52,460 nt of DNA from an uncultured Alistipes sp. GTDB taxonomy: Bacteria > Bacteroidota > Bacteroidia > Bacteroidales > Rikenellaceae. Position 1 is the stretch's first letter. Each line of letters opens with the position of its first letter. Of the stretch, positions 49,706-52,460 are shown one piece after another. The stretch is from the NCBI GenBank assembly GCA_900768015.1, contig CAAGBI010000058.1, positions 1 to 52,460 of the forward strand, in the 5' to 3' direction. Below the pieces are notes generated by a model, which was not told where the DNA came from, ran no database searches, and saw only the letters and a program-made list of their open reading frames with translations. A program made the translations under genes and the position numbers.

Positions 49706-51949
49706 ATGAACAAATTTCTAAAACTTTCAGCATGGATGTTGTCGGCGGCTATGCTCTTTGCAACAGCCTGCAACGAGACTGAAGAGCCTAAGCCACAACC
49801 TCAGCCCGAGAAAAATCTCGAGTTGACACTTAGCGTTGGCGAGGTTACATCTTCAACCATCACCTACACCATCACTCCAAACATCGAGGATGCTACATAC
49901 TTCGCACAGCTCTACGCTGCTGAGGAGCTCGCCGAGGAGCGCGACATCGCAATGAAGGCCGCTCTAATGACTATGGAGCAGGCATATACCGGCAAGCAGA
50001 CCCTCACCGCAGAGGAGCTTAACGCCGAGAGCCAGTATAAGGTGCTCTACTTTGGCTACGACGCCGAGGAGAAGCGCTACACAACAGACTACCTCGTTAG
50101 CGACGCTATCACAACTGCCGACTTCGAGATTAACGAGTCACTCGAGGTAGCCTATGTTGAGAGCAGCGCTACATGGCGTGACGCATGGGTGGACATCAAG
50201 CCCTCGAATAACGAGTTGGAGTATGTCTTCGACTTTATGGAGAAGGCTAAGTGGGAGGAGCTCTATGGCGAGAACCCCGAGGCTATCGTTGCAGAGCGCA
50301 TCCGCCTTTGGGAGCTCGATGTAGAGTCTGGCATTGAGTTCTACCCCGACTTGGATACATGGCAGAAGTATATGCAGCTCTACCAGCAGAGTGGCACACA
50401 GACAATCAATGTTAGCGAGTACTACAACCTCCGCTGGGGCAGGGAGTATATCGTTTACGCATTCGGTATGAACGACGAGGGTTACCAGACTACCAATGTC
50501 GTAACCGCAGAGTTCTCTACCACTACTCCCGAGGCATCTTCAAACGCACTCTCAATCGCTCTTGGCGAGGTTACAGAGACAAGCGTAGAATTCACCGTGA
50601 ACGCAAGCAACGACGACCCATACTTCGTATCTATCCAGGACAAGCGCTATGTAGAGCGTTTCGGCGAGGGTAAGGAGGAGTCATGGGAGGATATGATTTG
50701 GGACCTTACTTACAGCAAGACTGACGACCAGATCGCAGGTTACATCTTCAACGGCACTCAGGAGCTCACAAACGCCTCTATCAACAAGAACATTGACACC
50801 TTCCACGAGTACCAGATTCTCGTATGGGGCTTCAACGATGGCCCTACAACCGAGGTATATGTATCTGAGGCATTCCAGCCACAGGCTGCAGTACGCGAGG
50901 TTAAACTTTGGTTGGAGGTTCTCGATGTAACACACGAGAGCGTGACATGCAATGTGGAGGTTAACTACGACGATGCTACATACTACGCTGCGTGCATCAC
51001 TAAGGAGCAGTTGGGCGACGACTACGGCGCAACATACTTCTACGAGGTAATGGCAAATGTTACTGCCGACATGCTCTACACAGGCTCACAGGACATCACC
51101 TTCGAGGGTCTTAACCCCGAGTCTGACTACTATGTTGTGGCATTCGGCTACGATGCAGAGCTTGCCGAGGCTACCACATTCCTTGAGTATGAGCCCGTAC
51201 GCACTATGCCCGTGCCTTCAGATGGTCTCTTCACTATCTCAGTTAGCGACATCACATGGCGCGATGCTACAATCTCTGTAGCAACAGAGCTCGAGGATGG
51301 CTACATCTTTGGCATCTATACCGCTGAGGAGTTTGCAGCTACTACTCCCGAGGAGATTCTCGCAAAGCGTCGTGCTGTTTGGGAGGACTATGCTGCATCA
51401 TACGACAGCCCCTGGACTAACTTCATGGGCTACGATATGAAGTATGGCAACAAGACTCTCTATGCCTCTTACGACATCATGAAGCTCCGCTGGGCTACCG
51501 ACTATGTCTTCTACTGCATCGCTTTGGACGCAGAGGGTAATGCCGTATCACAGATGGCAACTGCTGAGTTCTCAACCGTAACTCCTACCCCATCGGATTG
51601 TACATTCGACATCTCTATCGACTACACAGATAACTCATCTGTAAAGTTCACTGTTAAACCTTCTGATGCTAATACACAGTACTATGTAACTGTACAGAGA
51701 CAGTCAGTTGTATCGCAGTATGGTCCCGACCAGACAAAGTCATACGATGACCTTATCGCATACCTCATCCCTGACTATGACAGCCAGATTGAGCCACGCC
51801 TCTTCACTGGCGAGAAGTCTATCTCTAACTCACAGTTGAGCAACTCTGTGAACAGCTTCTATGAGTATGTAGTTGTAGTCTTTGGCTACGACAATGGTCC
51901 TACCACAACCGTATTTATGTCGGAGGCTTTCAAGCCAGGTAGCAATTAG
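49706..51949 (+). CDS. Modular surface-type lipoprotein, two A-B-C cassettes
   Basis: 747 residues. The lipobox ATAC (Cys22) is followed by a Pro/Gln linker and six modules in the order A1 (about 33-145), B1 (147-280), C1 (281-395), A2 (397-510), B2 (512-635), C2 (636-747). A modules share ATYFAQLY/ATYYAACI and YFGYDAE/AFGYDAE. B modules share TWRDAWVDIKP/TWRDATISVAT and LRWGREYIVYAFGM/LRWATDYVFYCIAL. C modules share YFVSIQDK/YYVTVQRQ and GFNDGPTTEVYVSEAF/GYDNGPTTTVFMSEAF. It lies 29 bases after the single-cassette gene. Binding partner unknown. Confidence 0.82.
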   Translation: MNKFLKLSAWMLSAAMLFATACNETEEPKPQPQPEKNLELTLSVGEVTSSTITYTITPNIEDATYFAQLYAAEELAEERDIAMKAALMTMEQAYTGKQTLTAEELNAESQYKVLYFGYDAEEKRYTTDYLVSDAITTADFEINESLEVAYVESSATWRDAWVDIKPSNNELEYVFDFMEKAKWEELYGENPEAIVAERIRLWELDVESGIEFYPDLDTWQKYMQLYQQSGTQTINVSEYYNLRWGREYIVYAFGMNDEGYQTTNVVTAEFSTTTPEASSNALSIALGEVTETSVEFTVNASNDDPYFVSIQDKRYVERFGEGKEESWEDMIWDLTYSKTDDQIAGYIFNGTQELTNASINKNIDTFHEYQILVWGFNDGPTTEVYVSEAFQPQAAVREVKLWLEVLDVTHESVTCNVEVNYDDATYYAACITKEQLGDDYGATYFYEVMANVTADMLYTGSQDITFEGLNPESDYYVVAFGYDAELAEATTFLEYEPVRTMPVPSDGLFTISVSDITWRDATISVATELEDGYIFGIYTAEEFAATTPEEILAKRRAVWEDYAASYDSPWTNFMGYDMKYGNKTLYASYDIMKLRWATDYVFYCIALDAEGNAVSQMATAEFSTVTPTPSDCTFDISIDYTDNSSVKFTVKPSDANTQYYVTVQRQSVVSQYGPDQTKSYDDLIAYLIPDYDSQIEPRLFTGEKSISNSQLSNSVNSFYEYVVVVFGYDNGPTTTVFMSEAFKPGSN

Positions 51950-51973
51950 CAGTTAAGCATACTACCCTATCAT

Positions 51974-52010
51974 GCTCCCCGAAGGCGTCGGCTTTCGGGG
52001 AGTATTTTTT
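51974..52010 (+). terminator. Terminator of the modular lipoprotein operon
   Basis: CTCCCCGAAGGC (51975-51986) pairs with GCTTTCGGGGAG (51991-52002) around GTCG, with one wobble, followed by TATTTTTT. Confidence 0.92.
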
Positions 52011-52083
52011 AGGATTTCGGAGCATTGTGGCAAAATAGTGTAAAAATTATTGATTTACACCTAAAAAAAGATGGTCGCAACGC

Positions 52084-52113
52084 TTGCGCAATGAAAAATT
52101 ATTCGTATATTTG
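52084..52113 (+). promoter_or_regulatory. Promoter of rplU
   Basis: TTG (52084-52086), 19 bases, TATATTTG (52106-52113): exact consensus, 29 bases before the ATG. Confidence 0.85.
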
Positions 52114-52142
52114 CCGCGCAAAACATTATAATTTTACATTAA

Positions 52143-52454
52143 ATGTACGTAATAGTAGAGATCGCAGGTCAGCAGTTCAAGGCTGAGAATGGTCGTAAGC
52201 TCTATGTTCACCGTCTCCAGGGTGAGGAAAACTCATCGGTGAGCTTCGACAAAGTCCTGCTTGTAGACAACGACGGTCAGGTTAAGGTAGGTGCACCTGT
52301 AGTAGAAGGCGCCTCAGTTAAGTGCAAGATCTTGAAGCACCTCAAGGACGACAAGGTCCTCGTGTTCAAGAAGAAGCGTAGAACAGGTTATCAGAAGTGT
52401 AACGGTCACCGTCAGTATCTGACACAGGTTCTCGTTGAGGAGATTAATTGTTAA
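52143..52454 (+). CDS. rplU: 50S ribosomal protein L21
   Basis: A complete 103-residue protein, the standard length. It has MYVIVEIAGQQFKAENGRKL, the middle FDKVLLVDNDGQVKVGAPVV, and the basic RNA-binding end KKKRRTGYQKCNGHRQYL. L21 binds 23S rRNA in the large subunit. rpmA (L27) usually follows, and is presumably just beyond the window edge. Confidence 0.97.
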   Translation: MYVIVEIAGQQFKAENGRKLYVHRLQGEENSSVSFDKVLLVDNDGQVKVGAPVVEGASVKCKILKHLKDDKVLVFKKKRRTGYQKCNGHRQYLTQVLVEEINC

Positions 52455-52460
52455 ACCCTA

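Noticed and set aside
1..52460. CRISPR arrays, prophage, complete insertion sequences
   Set aside because: No regularly spaced direct repeats, cas genes, phage structural genes, integrases or transposases were recognised on either strand.

Overview
The window looks like chromosomal DNA from a gut-type Bacteroidota, most plausibly Rikenellaceae/Alistipes or a close relative. The sequence evidence is the recurrent promoter pattern TTG-N19/21-TAnnTTTG in front of genes and tRNAs on both strands, a fused FeoA-FeoB transporter with a tiny Cys-rich partner, a 57-residue histone H1-like protein, a lipoprotein dipeptidyl peptidase III, a BACON-clostripain lipoprotein, a CarboxypepD-type TonB receptor and DUF4294/DUF4919 families. 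The genus is an inference; the phylum is well supported. No prophage, CRISPR array, complete insertion sequence, rRNA operon or origin was seen.

Layout. 1-440: end of an unidentified gene, terminators, a G-rich stretch and tRNA-Asp. 440-2384 (-): rsmD, a DUF3822-like gene and a membrane-anchored protein. 2445-3869 (+): RecD/Pif1-type helicase. 4030-6066 (-): DPP III. 6212-7609 (+): two membrane proteins. 7693-11142 (-): a metal-handling operon (His-rich exported protein, TonB receptor, HMA protein with a His tail). 11334-11507 (-): histone-like protein. 11755-14265 (+): feoAB and a Cys-rich partner. 14331-14642 (-): acidic protein. 14843-21692 (+): ligA, dapA, a DUF4919-like gene, clostripain lipoprotein, ffh. 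21834: tRNA-Lys. 22093-25207 (+): sigma factor overlapping an HExxH membrane protein, then three envelope proteins ending in a YiiX-type papain-like hydrolase.

25293-29371 (-) is a more AT-rich accessory stretch beside tRNA-Met: an AraC regulator, a lipocalin-like lipoprotein, a TPR/LuxR-type lipoprotein regulator and the decayed 3' end of a second copy of that regulator. 29538-35566 (-) is a tight five-gene operon (cvfB-like, methyltransferase, nitrilase, TauE/SafE, uvrA) divergent from uvrC. 37597-39592 (+) holds two membrane proteins, one zinc-ribbon and markedly AT-rich. 39647-41986 (-) has a small membrane protein, a 5'-nucleotidase, tRNA-Gln and a second AraC regulator. 42021-42210 holds palindromes, a consensus promoter and a candidate small RNA. 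42228 to the end: thioesterase, DUF4294 protein, dnaG, smpB, tsaB, thioredoxin, cysQ-like phosphatase, two modular lipoproteins and rplU at the right edge.

The best candidates for something undescribed are: (a) tandem lipoproteins built from a three-module A-B-C cassette, present once in the first gene and twice in the second; (b) a roughly 95-nt orphan RNA at about 42115-42210 with its own consensus promoter and a closed long-hairpin fold; (c) a structured RNA region between dnaG and smpB whose G-U wobbles favour the plus strand; (d) two inverted-repeat elements with identical 10-bp arms, each running into the stop codon of a minus-strand gene; and (e) a translationally coupled sigma factor and membrane HExxH protein. 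Everything here was read by eye; no alignment, folding or database search was run.
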